60,424 nt of DNA from Candidatus Eisenbergiella stercoravium. Its GTDB lineage: Bacteria; Bacillota; Clostridia; Lachnospirales; Lachnospiraceae. Location: contig DXHY01000009.1 of the NCBI GenBank assembly GCA_019113175.1, forward strand, positions 1 to 60,424, given 5' to 3'. This document shows, piece by piece, positions 40,022-47,873 of the stretch. The first letter of the stretch is position 1. Every line of letters begins with the position of its first letter. Below the pieces are notes generated by a model. It ran no database searches. It was not told the DNA's origin and saw only the letters and a list, made by a program, of their open reading frames with translations. The translations under genes and the position numbers were made by a program.

Positions 40022-41584
40022 TTACATCCCTGCAAAGGAAAAGCAGGCAGGCACCAGAATCAGCACCATCACTACCGCAAGCATCATCATCATCGGGAGA
40101 AGAAGCCGGGTACCTGCCCGCTCCCCTTCCTCTCTGGCATTCCTTTTCCGTTCTTCAAAGGAATGACCGGCTTCCTCCTGCAGCGCCTCCAGAAGCCCTG
40201 CGGAGCCCTTTTTCAGATTCTGCACCAGAAGCGCCGTACATTTTCTGTACTGCGGGAGCCGGCATCTTAATCCGAAGTGCTCATAGGCCTCAACTTCAGT
40301 GATTCCGCTCTCCATCTCCCGGCAGGCAAGCAGAAGTTCCTCATACACATAATTTCTGCCGTTTGTTCCTTTCTTCTGATGCTCGTAATCGGACGCCATC
40401 CGCACAAAGGCCGCTCTCACCGGAAGCCCCGCCCCCATCAGCAGCGTGAGTTTGCTGATGAACTCAGGATAGGAAAGCAGGAGCTGTCTCTCCCTTTTCT
40501 CCAGCCTTTTTCGAAGATCATCGTCCATAAACCGGTACTGCATAATCCCCATCCCTGTTACCAGAAGGAAGATCAGCAGACTGCTGTCGGAATGCTCCTC
40601 CGTCCAGACGAGTTCTTCCCCCTCCGCCTGCTGCGGAAGCCGGAAGCCCTCCTCATACGCCGCGGCCTCATCCTCCTTTGCAATTTCATCCATCAGAAGG
40701 CGTTCCCGTTGCTCCTCTTTTGTGAGAACCGGCGGACATACCCGCAGCCAGAAAATTTCCTCCCAGGTATCCTCATGGCAGCTCAGCACTGCCGTCAGCT
40801 CCACCATTTCTCCCTTTTCTTCCACTTCTTCATTGTTCACCGTTCCATCGGCACGAATCCGTTCATAATTCCCGCTTTTCCATGCGATCAGAAAAGGATA
40901 GCCATCCACCTGGGAAGGAAGGGAAAGGGATGAACGGATTTCGTCCAGCGTTTCGTTCTCTCCCCTGATCTCCTGCTCCAGAGCCGCACGCACCTGCGGG
41001 AGCATTTCCTCCAGCTCCTGTTCTGTGTATCTGCGCTCTGAAACCGTAAGCTCTACTTCCTGCTCCCAGCCTTCTTCTCCGCCGGCCTGTCCTTTCAGCC
41101 TGACCTGAGCATCACCCTCTCCATAGGAATTCCTTCGCAGCCATCCATCCTCCGTAAGCCGCTGCTCCATACCGCCCGATATGCGGATCAGCCCGCCGAG
41201 CGCGGCCGCCGCGAAGCAGACCAGAAGCAGACCGCTCAGCTTCTCCACCTGATAGCGGTGGAATCTTTCTTCCGCACCTTTCACACCCGCCGGATACAAA
41301 AGCCGCAGCTCCTCCCGCAGCCGCAGTCCGGCTTCCTTCCTTTTTCCCCATGCGGTTCCGCCTGTCTTCTTCCCTTTACGCTCTGTCCTCCCGTTTCTCT
41401 TCCCATCCTCTCCGGCTCTCTCATTCTCCTGATACCGCTTATACAGCCACAGCGCAGGCTTCAGAAAATAACGGCTCAGCGTCGGCGTATCCGGTTCTGC
41501 TCTTATCTTCTCCTTTCGCGAGAAAAAGAGAAGTACGGCCAGCGCCGCAAGAATTCCGGCATAAATCATTCCCATACGCATCAA
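40022..41584 (-). CDS. tadC: Host TadC-like protein with a large inserted domain
   Basis: 520 residues, overlapping the TadB stop by 4 bp. An N-terminal membrane helix (IYAGILAALAVLLFF), a basic cytoplasmic segment and a second helix (LLLVCFAAAALGGLI, near 120-135) are followed by about 200 residues with no TadC similarity (ELTVSERRYTEQELEEMLPQ, MVELTAVLSCHEDTWEEIFW). Then come a helix (LLIFLLVTGMGIM) and the T2SSF domain (PEFISKLTLLMGAGLPVRAA) with a final helix. Usual TadC proteins are near 300 residues, so the insertion is notable. By topology it should face outside the membrane. Confidence 0.8.
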   Translation of the reverse strand: MMRMGMIYAGILAALAVLLFFSRKEKIRAEPDTPTLSRYFLKPALWLYKRYQENERAGEDGKRNGRTERKGKKTGGTAWGKRKEAGLRLREELRLLYPAGVKGAEERFHRYQVEKLSGLLLVCFAAAALGGLIRISGGMEQRLTEDGWLRRNSYGEGDAQVRLKGQAGGEEGWEQEVELTVSERRYTEQELEEMLPQVRAALEQEIRGENETLDEIRSSLSLPSQVDGYPFLIAWKSGNYERIRADGTVNNEEVEEKGEMVELTAVLSCHEDTWEEIFWLRVCPPVLTKEEQRERLLMDEIAKEDEAAAYEEGFRLPQQAEGEELVWTEEHSDSSLLIFLLVTGMGIMQYRFMDDDLRKRLEKRERQLLLSYPEFISKLTLLMGAGLPVRAAFVRMASDYEHQKKGTNGRNYVYEELLLACREMESGITEVEAYEHFGLRCRLPQYRKCTALLVQNLKKGSAGLLEALQEEAGHSFEERKRNAREEGERAGTRLLLPMMMMLAVVMVLILVPACFSFAGM

Positions 41585-42393
41585 ACCTCAATATCCACAA
41601 TTTTTCCCGACAACAGAAACGCGGCAAAGTAGACCGCAAGACAGCATGTCATGATCAGGATCCCCGCAGGATTCCCATACAGCACATCAAAGAAGCCGGC
41701 CGAAGTGATCTGAAGATAGGCCACAATCAGAAATGGAATCAGATTCATGATCTTCTGTTCGTATCTCCTGGAAGCAAGAAGGGTTCGGATTTCTCTGGAA
41801 ATCTCGATCTTATCTCCGGTAACCGCAGCGCTTCTGCGGATCATGTCGTTCATTGCCCCTCCGGCTCTTCTGGCAATGGCAAATACCTCCGCGAAGTCCT
41901 CCATATCCGAAACGCCGCTGCGTCTCCCCAGGCTTTTCAGCATCTGTTCCAGCGGAATGTTGTTTTTAATTCCCCTCCGCAGAATGGCTGCCTCCGCCGC
42001 CATGATACTGTCCGCTCCATACAGACGTTCCACATCCTCTCCCGCTGCCAGAAAGGCATTTTCCACGGAATACCCGGCCTGAAGCCCCGCTGATGCAGCC
42101 AGAATCAGATCCCTGAACTGAATCGCGAGCGTTTCTCTCCTTCTCTTTGCCAGGCTCTCCCGCATGCTGTACAGGAAGAAAACCACCAGAGGAAGAAGCG
42201 GGATAACCGCCCAGAAGGACCGGTAGAAAAACCAGGCGATTAAAACCGTAAGCCCCAGCCCCTGCATGGTATAGAGCGTAAATTCCTTTCCGCTGAACCT
42301 GTATTTCCGGTAATCCGGCGCATGTTCCTTCTCCTGCTCCTCTTTTTTTCGGCTACGCGGTAGCAATTCCCGCCATTTTAAGCTTGTCCGCAT
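41581..42393 (-). CDS. tadB: Host TadB-like pilus platform protein
   Basis: 270 residues. Two membrane helices (near 52-88), a T2SSF domain (FRDLILAASAGLQAGYSVEN, AFAEVFAIARRAGGAMNDMI-like region) and two terminal helices, including GILIMTCCLAVYFAAFLL, match TadB. The first 40 residues overlap the CpaF gene by 41 bp, so a later start is possible. It partners with the TadC-like protein encoded immediately downstream. Confidence 0.83.
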   Translation of the reverse strand: MRTSLKWRELLPRSRKKEEQEKEHAPDYRKYRFSGKEFTLYTMQGLGLTVLIAWFFYRSFWAVIPLLPLVVFFLYSMRESLAKRRRETLAIQFRDLILAASAGLQAGYSVENAFLAAGEDVERLYGADSIMAAEAAILRRGIKNNIPLEQMLKSLGRRSGVSDMEDFAEVFAIARRAGGAMNDMIRRSAAVTGDKIEISREIRTLLASRRYEQKIMNLIPFLIVAYLQITSAGFFDVLYGNPAGILIMTCCLAVYFAAFLLSGKIVDIEV

Positions 42394-43621
42394 GGATCAG
42401 CTCCCCCTTTCTCACCAGAGTGCCCTGTACCTCTCCTTCCGCCTTTCCGGTCTCTTCAAAAGAGAACAGCGTGGACAGCCTGATTTCTCCCTCTTCATAT
42501 CCCACGACCTCCACAATCTGGAGCACCTTCCGGCTTTTATCCCGCAGTCTTCCCAGATGGACGATGATATCCACTCCCGACGCTATTTGTCTTCGTATGG
42601 CGGACAGAGGGATTTCCACCCCCATCAGCATCATCGTTTCCAGACGGGTGAGCATATCCGCCGCACTGTTGGCATGTCCGGTTGACATGGATCCGTCATG
42701 ACCGCAGTTCAATGCGCTTCCAACCAGATCCGCGGCTTCTGCTCCACGCACCTCTCCGATGATGATCCGGTCCGGCCGCATGCGGAGCGCCGTTTTGATC
42801 AGGTCCCGGATGGTGATGGGACGGCAGCCATCGATATTTGCGTTCCTCGTTTCCAGTCTGACCAGATTGGCAATTCCCCGGATCTGAAGCTCCGCGCTGT
42901 CTTCAATGGTGATCAGCCTCTCGTCCTTTGGAATGAATTCAGCAAGCGCGTTCAGAAATGTGGTTTTCCCGCTTCCCGTCCCGCCGCTGATGAAAATGTT
43001 GTACCTCGCCTTCACCAGAGCCTCCAGAAACCGGCAGGCCTCCTGCGTGATGGATCCCATTTCCACAAGCTGCCGGATGCCGATCGGCTCGTCCGGGAAA
43101 CGCCGTATCGTCACCACCGGGCCGTTCAGTGCTACCGGGTCCAGCACCACATTCACTCTGGAACCGTTTTTCAGCCTGGCATCCACGATGGGCGAAGCTT
43201 CATTCACCGTCCGGTTGCAGCCCGCCACAATCTGCTGAATCACATCCTGAAGCTTTTCCTTCGTTTCAAAACCTCCCGGCCAGGAGAACAGCCTGCCGGC
43301 CCGCTCCACGAAAATGCCTTCCAGCCCGTTGATCATGATCTCCGTCACCTGTTCGTCCTCGATCAGCTCCTGCAGGATATCCAGCCCTCGCAGCGCAAAA
43401 AACAGTTCTTTTCCAAGCTTCGTCCTCTCATGGATATCCAGCCTTCCGGCAAACTGTCTGCTCCGAAGCCGTCCCGCAATCGCCTCCTGCAGCTCGTCAT
43501 CCGTTATTTCCCGTGTAAAATCCATGCTTCCGATCAGCTGTCTGCGGATTTCTTCCTTGATTTTCAGATATTCTTCTTTTCTTTCACCCATCATTCCTTC
43601 GGTTTTTCTTTTCTCAGTCAT
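42353..43621 (-). CDS. cpaF: Host CpaF/TadA-type pilus ATPase
   Basis: 422 residues from the ATG at 43621, which overlaps the CpaE stop as ATGA. The CpaF core is complete: EIMINGLEGIFVERAGRLF, the Walker A region SGGTGSGKTTFLNAL near 200, SAELQIRGIANLVRLETR, and MRPDRIIIGEVRGAEAADL. It powers assembly of the host Tad pilus, whose pilin gene is interrupted by the ICE. Unlike the ICE copy it lacks a long charged N-terminal extension. Confidence 0.93.
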   Translation of the reverse strand: MTEKRKTEGMMGERKEEYLKIKEEIRRQLIGSMDFTREITDDELQEAIAGRLRSRQFAGRLDIHERTKLGKELFFALRGLDILQELIEDEQVTEIMINGLEGIFVERAGRLFSWPGGFETKEKLQDVIQQIVAGCNRTVNEASPIVDARLKNGSRVNVVLDPVALNGPVVTIRRFPDEPIGIRQLVEMGSITQEACRFLEALVKARYNIFISGGTGSGKTTFLNALAEFIPKDERLITIEDSAELQIRGIANLVRLETRNANIDGCRPITIRDLIKTALRMRPDRIIIGEVRGAEAADLVGSALNCGHDGSMSTGHANSAADMLTRLETMMLMGVEIPLSAIRRQIASGVDIIVHLGRLRDKSRKVLQIVEVVGYEEGEIRLSTLFSFEETGKAEGEVQGTLVRKGELIHADKLKMAGIATA

Positions 43622-44628
43622 ACCTTCAGATCCTCCGCAATCAGCTTCTGTACCAGCTCCGCAAGCTCGCCTCTGGTCAGATTCTCCAGATCCTGCGGCA
43701 GCTGCCGGAAAATGGGAAGCCTGCATTTCCGGGTATTCTCCAGAATATCCTCATGATTCAGGCAGGTGAGAAGCTCCTCATAATGAGCCTGCTTCGCCGC
43801 CGCGAATCCGTCCTCCCGGACGATCGTATAGACCCGGAAGCAGAGCTTCAGAATATCAAAAAGTCCGTTGATCACTTCAGACAGATCCAGGATGACATAT
43901 TCATACAGTCCACTCTGACCGAGCTCCTCCAGCAGCGCCAGCCATTCTTCCTTTTCCACCCTCTGCAGATCCAGGCAGGAAAAGGCGGGCGCAATATAAT
44001 CCAGACCGTTCACCTTCTGTGTCATTCCTTCCAGCCGGTAGGGAAATCTTCCGTCCCCGTTATGCAGGAAATAGATCAGGTCCGACAGATCCGCCTGATA
44101 TTCCTGTCTGAGCATTTTTGACAGACCGGAAAAACATTCAAAATTCAGATAAAGCACCTTGTGTTTTCGGGCAAGAAGCTGCCCAAGAGTAAAGGAAAAT
44201 GTGGTTTGCAGACACCGTCCCACCGGTGAATAGATGCCGATCAGCTTCATTTCCTGCCGTGTTCCCACACGGGCCGCAGGAGGAAGAAGCCCTTTTTCCG
44301 CAGCAAGCTCAAGAACCCTTCTGACCACCGCCTCCACGGACTGATACTTCTCAATCCATGTCTCTCCCGGCGGCCCTTCGCCGCCTTCCGACAGAACAAG
44401 CACCTGCCCGGCTTCCCAGCCGTCCCCATACCGCTCGTAAAGCGTCTCGGAAACCAGCAGAACCGATACGCTGATCTGTCCGGAAAACCGTTCCCAGGAC
44501 TCCCGTTCCGTAAACACCCGCACCTCAAAGGGAAAGTTCTCCCGCTCTCCGCTCCGGCTCAGGTAATCCAGGAAATGGCAGGCATAATCCTGCTCCTCAT
44601 CACATATCGCAAGAATATTTTTTCTCAG
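43618..44628 (-). CDS. cpaE: Host CpaE/TadZ-like protein with degenerate P-loop
   Basis: 336 residues if translation begins at CTG 44628, 7 nt after GGGGG; an upstream ATG at 44685 has no ribosome site. The N-terminal 110 residues look like a receiver-type domain (ILAICDEEQDYACHFLDYLS). The ParA-like domain begins LIGIYSPVGRCLQTTFSFTL, where the Walker A lysine is absent, and continues HKVLYLNFECFSGL and YEYVILDLSEVINGLF. It probably binds without ATP turnover and localises the Tad machine. First gene of the host Tad operon. Confidence 0.75.
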   Translation of the reverse strand: MRKNILAICDEEQDYACHFLDYLSRSGERENFPFEVRVFTERESWERFSGQISVSVLLVSETLYERYGDGWEAGQVLVLSEGGEGPPGETWIEKYQSVEAVVRRVLELAAEKGLLPPAARVGTRQEMKLIGIYSPVGRCLQTTFSFTLGQLLARKHKVLYLNFECFSGLSKMLRQEYQADLSDLIYFLHNGDGRFPYRLEGMTQKVNGLDYIAPAFSCLDLQRVEKEEWLALLEELGQSGLYEYVILDLSEVINGLFDILKLCFRVYTIVREDGFAAAKQAHYEELLTCLNHEDILENTRKCRLPIFRQLPQDLENLTRGELAELVQKLIAEDLKV

Positions 44629-45012
44629 AAAAATTCCCCCTTTGACTGCCAGAAAAACTCCTTTATCTCCGTTTCCCTGTCTCATTATTTTCAGAAAAAA
44701 GGAATCAAAAAGAAATACATAAGAAAACACACAAGAATAAAAGATAACGGATTTCCAGAATGGAAAATCCGGATTCAGAATCAAACGCTTCCGTTTGATG
44801 AAATGAAGTATATCCCATCCTCTGAAAATTGTCCAGAGGATGGAAAGAAAAAAATCATTTTTGTGATTTATAGACAACAGCATTCCGGAAAAGGCATCAA
44901 AAAAGCCCTGTGTTCCGCCTGTTTACCGGGATTTTGGATGTCAAAAGCCATATATGGCACCTTTCTGACACAGACGCCCAGGATATCCTGATGATCGCGG
45001 ATAGCGCCGTTT
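44629..45012 (-). promoter_or_regulatory. Inverted-repeat-rich leader region of the host Tad operon
   Basis: 384 bp between BofA and CpaE hold several perfect inverted repeats: ATCAAACG/CGTTTGAT (44780-44799), CCATCCTCTG/CAGAGGATGG (44815-44843) and the 12-bp palindrome GCCATATATGGC (44947-44958). None is followed by a clear T-tract. A short frame starting at the ATG in that palindrome (27 codons) has AAGGTG upstream but no recognisable product. The stretch could be a structured leader or contain operators controlling Tad expression. No known riboswitch core was recognised. Confidence 0.45.
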
Positions 45013-45291
45013 TCACCCCAGCAGCCACGCGCAGATTCCGATCCCGTACATCATCAGGACTCCGGGAGCGCCCAGGACCCCGCTGATGAGCAGACTCACA
45101 GCTCCCAGGCCCACATGAATCGGAATCCCTCTCCCGTCCAGAAAGGAATTCACAAAATAGATGAGAAGAAGCCCAAGGACGGCGCGGAGAATAAAATTCA
45201 TAAGAATCTGCGTTCTGCTGCGCATGGCGGCCACAAGCAGGACCAGCAGACAGGCCGCGCCTATCATCAGTATTCCCATGGTATGATCCAT
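45013..45291 (-). CDS. bofA: BofA-like inner membrane protein
   Basis: 92 residues from the ATG at 45291 (AGAGGAAACGG upstream). Three hydrophobic segments and the conserved block NFILRAVLGLLLIYFVNSFL, IPIHVGLGAVSLLISG and VLGAPGVLMMYGIG match BofA, the inhibitor of pro-sigma-K processing in Bacillus. In Clostridia the role is less clear but a sporulation link is likely. In Bacillus it follows yaaL (DUF2508); here the DUF2508 gene is divergent. Confidence 0.82.
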   Translation of the reverse strand: MDHTMGILMIGAACLLVLLVAAMRSRTQILMNFILRAVLGLLLIYFVNSFLDGRGIPIHVGLGAVSLLISGVLGAPGVLMMYGIGICAWLLG

Positions 45292-45451
45292 TCCGTTTCC
45301 TCTTTTCCGGGTCCTGCACCGCATACGGCTGTCCCTTCCGCTTCCTTACAGCTTATGTTTTCCGGAAAATAATTATGACACGTATATTTTTCCAGCGGCG
45401 GTATATACTTAAATACAAAACCTGCTGGCAAAAACCGGAAAGGAAGAAATC

Positions 45452-45778
45452 ATGAAATTTCATTTCAGCCGCGGCTTCGTCTCCAAAACGGACAAGCCTC
45501 TCACTTACCAGGAAAGCCTGATGCTGGATCTACAGAAGACGAGATGCGAGCTGGAGGACGCTTATGCCGGCTTTGACTATGTCACCGATCCCGACCTGAT
45601 CGACTGCTATATCTATGAACTGAACGCCGTCATGAAAAGATACCGCTATCTGCTTCAACAGGCCGCAGATCTTTCCGCCGTACGCCTCTCCCCGCAGGAA
45701 CTTGCTTCGGAAGATCTTCCTTCCGAAGAATTCCCGGCTTCCAGGCCCGCTCCTGCCGGACAGACCGCTGCAGGATAA
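45452..45778 (+). CDS. DUF2508 (YaaL-like) protein
   Basis: 108 residues, ATG start with GGAAAGGAAGAAATC upstream; the only clear plus-strand gene. The core DLQKTRCELEDAYAGFDYVT, DPDLIDCYIYELNAVMKRYR, YLLQQA is typical of DUF2508/YaaL. The last 30 residues are Ser/Pro/Glu-rich. Function is unknown; its genomic association with BofA in Firmicutes is known. Here the two are transcribed apart from a shared 160-bp intergenic region. Confidence 0.82.
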   Translation: MKFHFSRGFVSKTDKPLTYQESLMLDLQKTRCELEDAYAGFDYVTDPDLIDCYIYELNAVMKRYRYLLQQAADLSAVRLSPQELASEDLPSEEFPASRPAPAGQTAAG

Positions 45779-45825
45779 CTCCCGGCCGGGACTGCAGCAT
45801 AAAAAAGAGCAGATATTTTTTCAAA

Positions 45826-45877
45826 AAGCCCCCTGCAAAAAAGCATTCTCCTTCGGAACGCCGTCTGCAGGGGGCTT
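45826..45877. terminator. Bidirectional terminator between DUF2508 and glgB
   Basis: AAGCCCCCTGCA (45826-45837) pairs with TGCAGGGGGCTT (45866-45877). On the minus strand the stem is followed by TTTTTG, suitable to end the glgB transcript, whose stop is 22 bp away. On the plus strand TTATTCTG follows, so it can also serve the DUF2508 gene. Confidence 0.8.
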
Positions 45878-45899
45878 ATTCTGTCAATATACAGCTTTT

Positions 45900-47822
45900 T
45901 TAAAAAATGAAAATCACGGCGCTCGATGCCGGAAGATCAAAGGTGATCCGGTACGGACGGTAATCGCTGGGTTTGGACACCGCCCGGATGGAGGCTGGAA
46001 TCTCCGCACCGTTTCCGCCGAAGCGCTTATCATCACTGTTCAGAAGCAGCTTATAGGTTTTGCGCCGGGGCACGCCCACACAGTAATCCGGCCTCGCCAC
46101 CGGCGTCATGTTCAGAACGAACAGCAGGCTGTTCTTCCCGTCAGAGGATTTGCGGATGAAGCTGTAGGTGCTCCGCTCCGCGTCGTCTGCATTGATCCAT
46201 TCGAATCCGCCCCAGTCATTGTCAATCTCATGCATGCAGGGATATTTGCGGTAAATGCGGAGAAGCTCCTTCATATATTCCAGCATTCCCGCGTTCAGCT
46301 CATCCTGAAGCATATACCAGTCCAGCTCTCTCGCCTCGCTCCACTCACGTTCCTGCGCGAACTCCTGTCCCATGAACAGAAGCTTCTTTCCTTCATGTCC
46401 GAACATATAGGCATATCCTGCCCGCAGGTTGGCATACTTGTCAAAACGGTAGCCCGGCATCTTGTTGACCATGGAGCACTTCAGATGCACCACCTCGTCG
46501 TGGGACAGCGGAAGGATATAATTTTCCGCATTGTTGTAGCTCATGGCAAAGGTCATGGCATAATGGTCGTTTTTGCGGAAATAGGGATCCAGCTTCATGT
46601 ATTCGCAGAAATCATGCATCCAGCCCATGTTCCATTTAAAGCTGAAATACAGGCCTCCCTTTTCGATCTCACCGGTCACCAGCGGCCATGCGGTGGATTC
46701 CTCCGCAATGGTCATCACGCCGGGAAACGCTCCACGGATCACCGAATTCAGATGCTTGAAAAATTCAATGGCTTCCAGATTCTTGTTTCCGCCGTACTTA
46801 TTGGGCAGCCACTCTCCATCCTTCTTTCCGTAGTCCAGATAGAGCATGGAGGCAACGGCGTCCACCCGCAGCCCGTCCACATGAAATTCCTTAATCCAGA
46901 ACAGAGCATTGGCAATCAGGAAATTCTTTACCTCGTTCATGCCATAGTTGAAAATCTTGGTTCCCCAGTCCGGATGCTCCCCCCGTCTGGGATCGGGATG
47001 CTCATACAGAGGCTGTCCGTCAAAGTCCGCCAGCCCGTGTGCGTCCCGCGGGAAATGCGCCGGAACCCAGTCCAGAATGACGCCGATCTTATTGCGATGC
47101 AGAGTATTGACCAGATAGGCAAAATCCTCCGGCGTCCCGTAACGGGAGGTGGGCGCATAGTATCCCGTCACCTGATAGCCCCAGGAACCGTCAAAGGGAT
47201 GCTCCGCAATTCCCATCAGCTCCACATGAGTGAACTTCACTTCTTTCAGATAGGCTGCCAGCCGGTCCGCAAACTCTCTGTAATTATAAAAGCCATCCTC
47301 CGTGCCGTCCGGATGCTTCATCCAGGAACCGATATGGCATTCATAGATCGCCATCGGCTCTTTGTTCATATCCTTTTTCGCCCGTTCCTCCATCCACACG
47401 CTGTCGCTCCAGCGGATGCGGGAAAGATCTGTCGTGATAGACGCCGTTCCCGGCCGGAGCTCCGCATAATTTGCAAAGGGATCCGCCTTATAGAGCTTTC
47501 TTCCATCCTGCGTGGTAATCAGAAACTTATACATCTCTCCGCACCCCACGCCCGGAATGAAAAGCTCATAGATTCCTCCCGGCCCCTTTTTCTTCATCTC
47601 ATCCTTCGTCTCGTCCCAGCCGTTGAAGCTTCCCGTCACATGCACCTGCGCGGCATGGGGCGCCCACACCGCAAAATAGGTTCCCTTCTTTCCTTTTTCC
47701 ACCGAAGGGTGTGCGCCAAGCTTCTTGTAAATGTCATAATGCGTTCCCTGCGCAAACAGATACTCGTCCGCCTCAGAGATAAAAACCTTCTCCCCTTTTG
47801 TTGTTTTTGCTGCACCTGCCAT
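45900..47822 (-). CDS. glgB: 1,4-alpha-glucan branching enzyme
   Basis: 640 residues from the ATG at 47822 (GGGAGGCAGTG upstream). An N-terminal CBM48-like domain (FAVWAPHAAQVHVTGSFNGW) precedes the GH13 barrel. Catalytic residues are visible: nucleophile Asp in GLRVDAVASMLYLDYG, acid Glu in TIAEESTAWP, and LSHDEVVHLK. The enzyme makes alpha-1,6 branches in glycogen. It lies 51 bp downstream of the TPR/AAA-like gene and ends at a strong terminator, so the two form an operon. Confidence 0.95.
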   Translation of the reverse strand: MAGAAKTTKGEKVFISEADEYLFAQGTHYDIYKKLGAHPSVEKGKKGTYFAVWAPHAAQVHVTGSFNGWDETKDEMKKKGPGGIYELFIPGVGCGEMYKFLITTQDGRKLYKADPFANYAELRPGTASITTDLSRIRWSDSVWMEERAKKDMNKEPMAIYECHIGSWMKHPDGTEDGFYNYREFADRLAAYLKEVKFTHVELMGIAEHPFDGSWGYQVTGYYAPTSRYGTPEDFAYLVNTLHRNKIGVILDWVPAHFPRDAHGLADFDGQPLYEHPDPRRGEHPDWGTKIFNYGMNEVKNFLIANALFWIKEFHVDGLRVDAVASMLYLDYGKKDGEWLPNKYGGNKNLEAIEFFKHLNSVIRGAFPGVMTIAEESTAWPLVTGEIEKGGLYFSFKWNMGWMHDFCEYMKLDPYFRKNDHYAMTFAMSYNNAENYILPLSHDEVVHLKCSMVNKMPGYRFDKYANLRAGYAYMFGHEGKKLLFMGQEFAQEREWSEARELDWYMLQDELNAGMLEYMKELLRIYRKYPCMHEIDNDWGGFEWINADDAERSTYSFIRKSSDGKNSLLFVLNMTPVARPDYCVGVPRRKTYKLLLNSDDKRFGGNGAEIPASIRAVSKPSDYRPYRITFDLPASSAVIFIF

Positions 47823-47873
47823 CACTGCCTCCCTTCCCGCCGCTTCAGGCTCCGCCCGATGCGGCATGCCTCA

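Noticed and set aside
44897-44960. 27-codon minus-strand frame starting in the GCCATATATGGC palindrome
   Set aside because: A weak ribosome site is present but the product has no protein-like pattern; kept only as a remark in the leader region.
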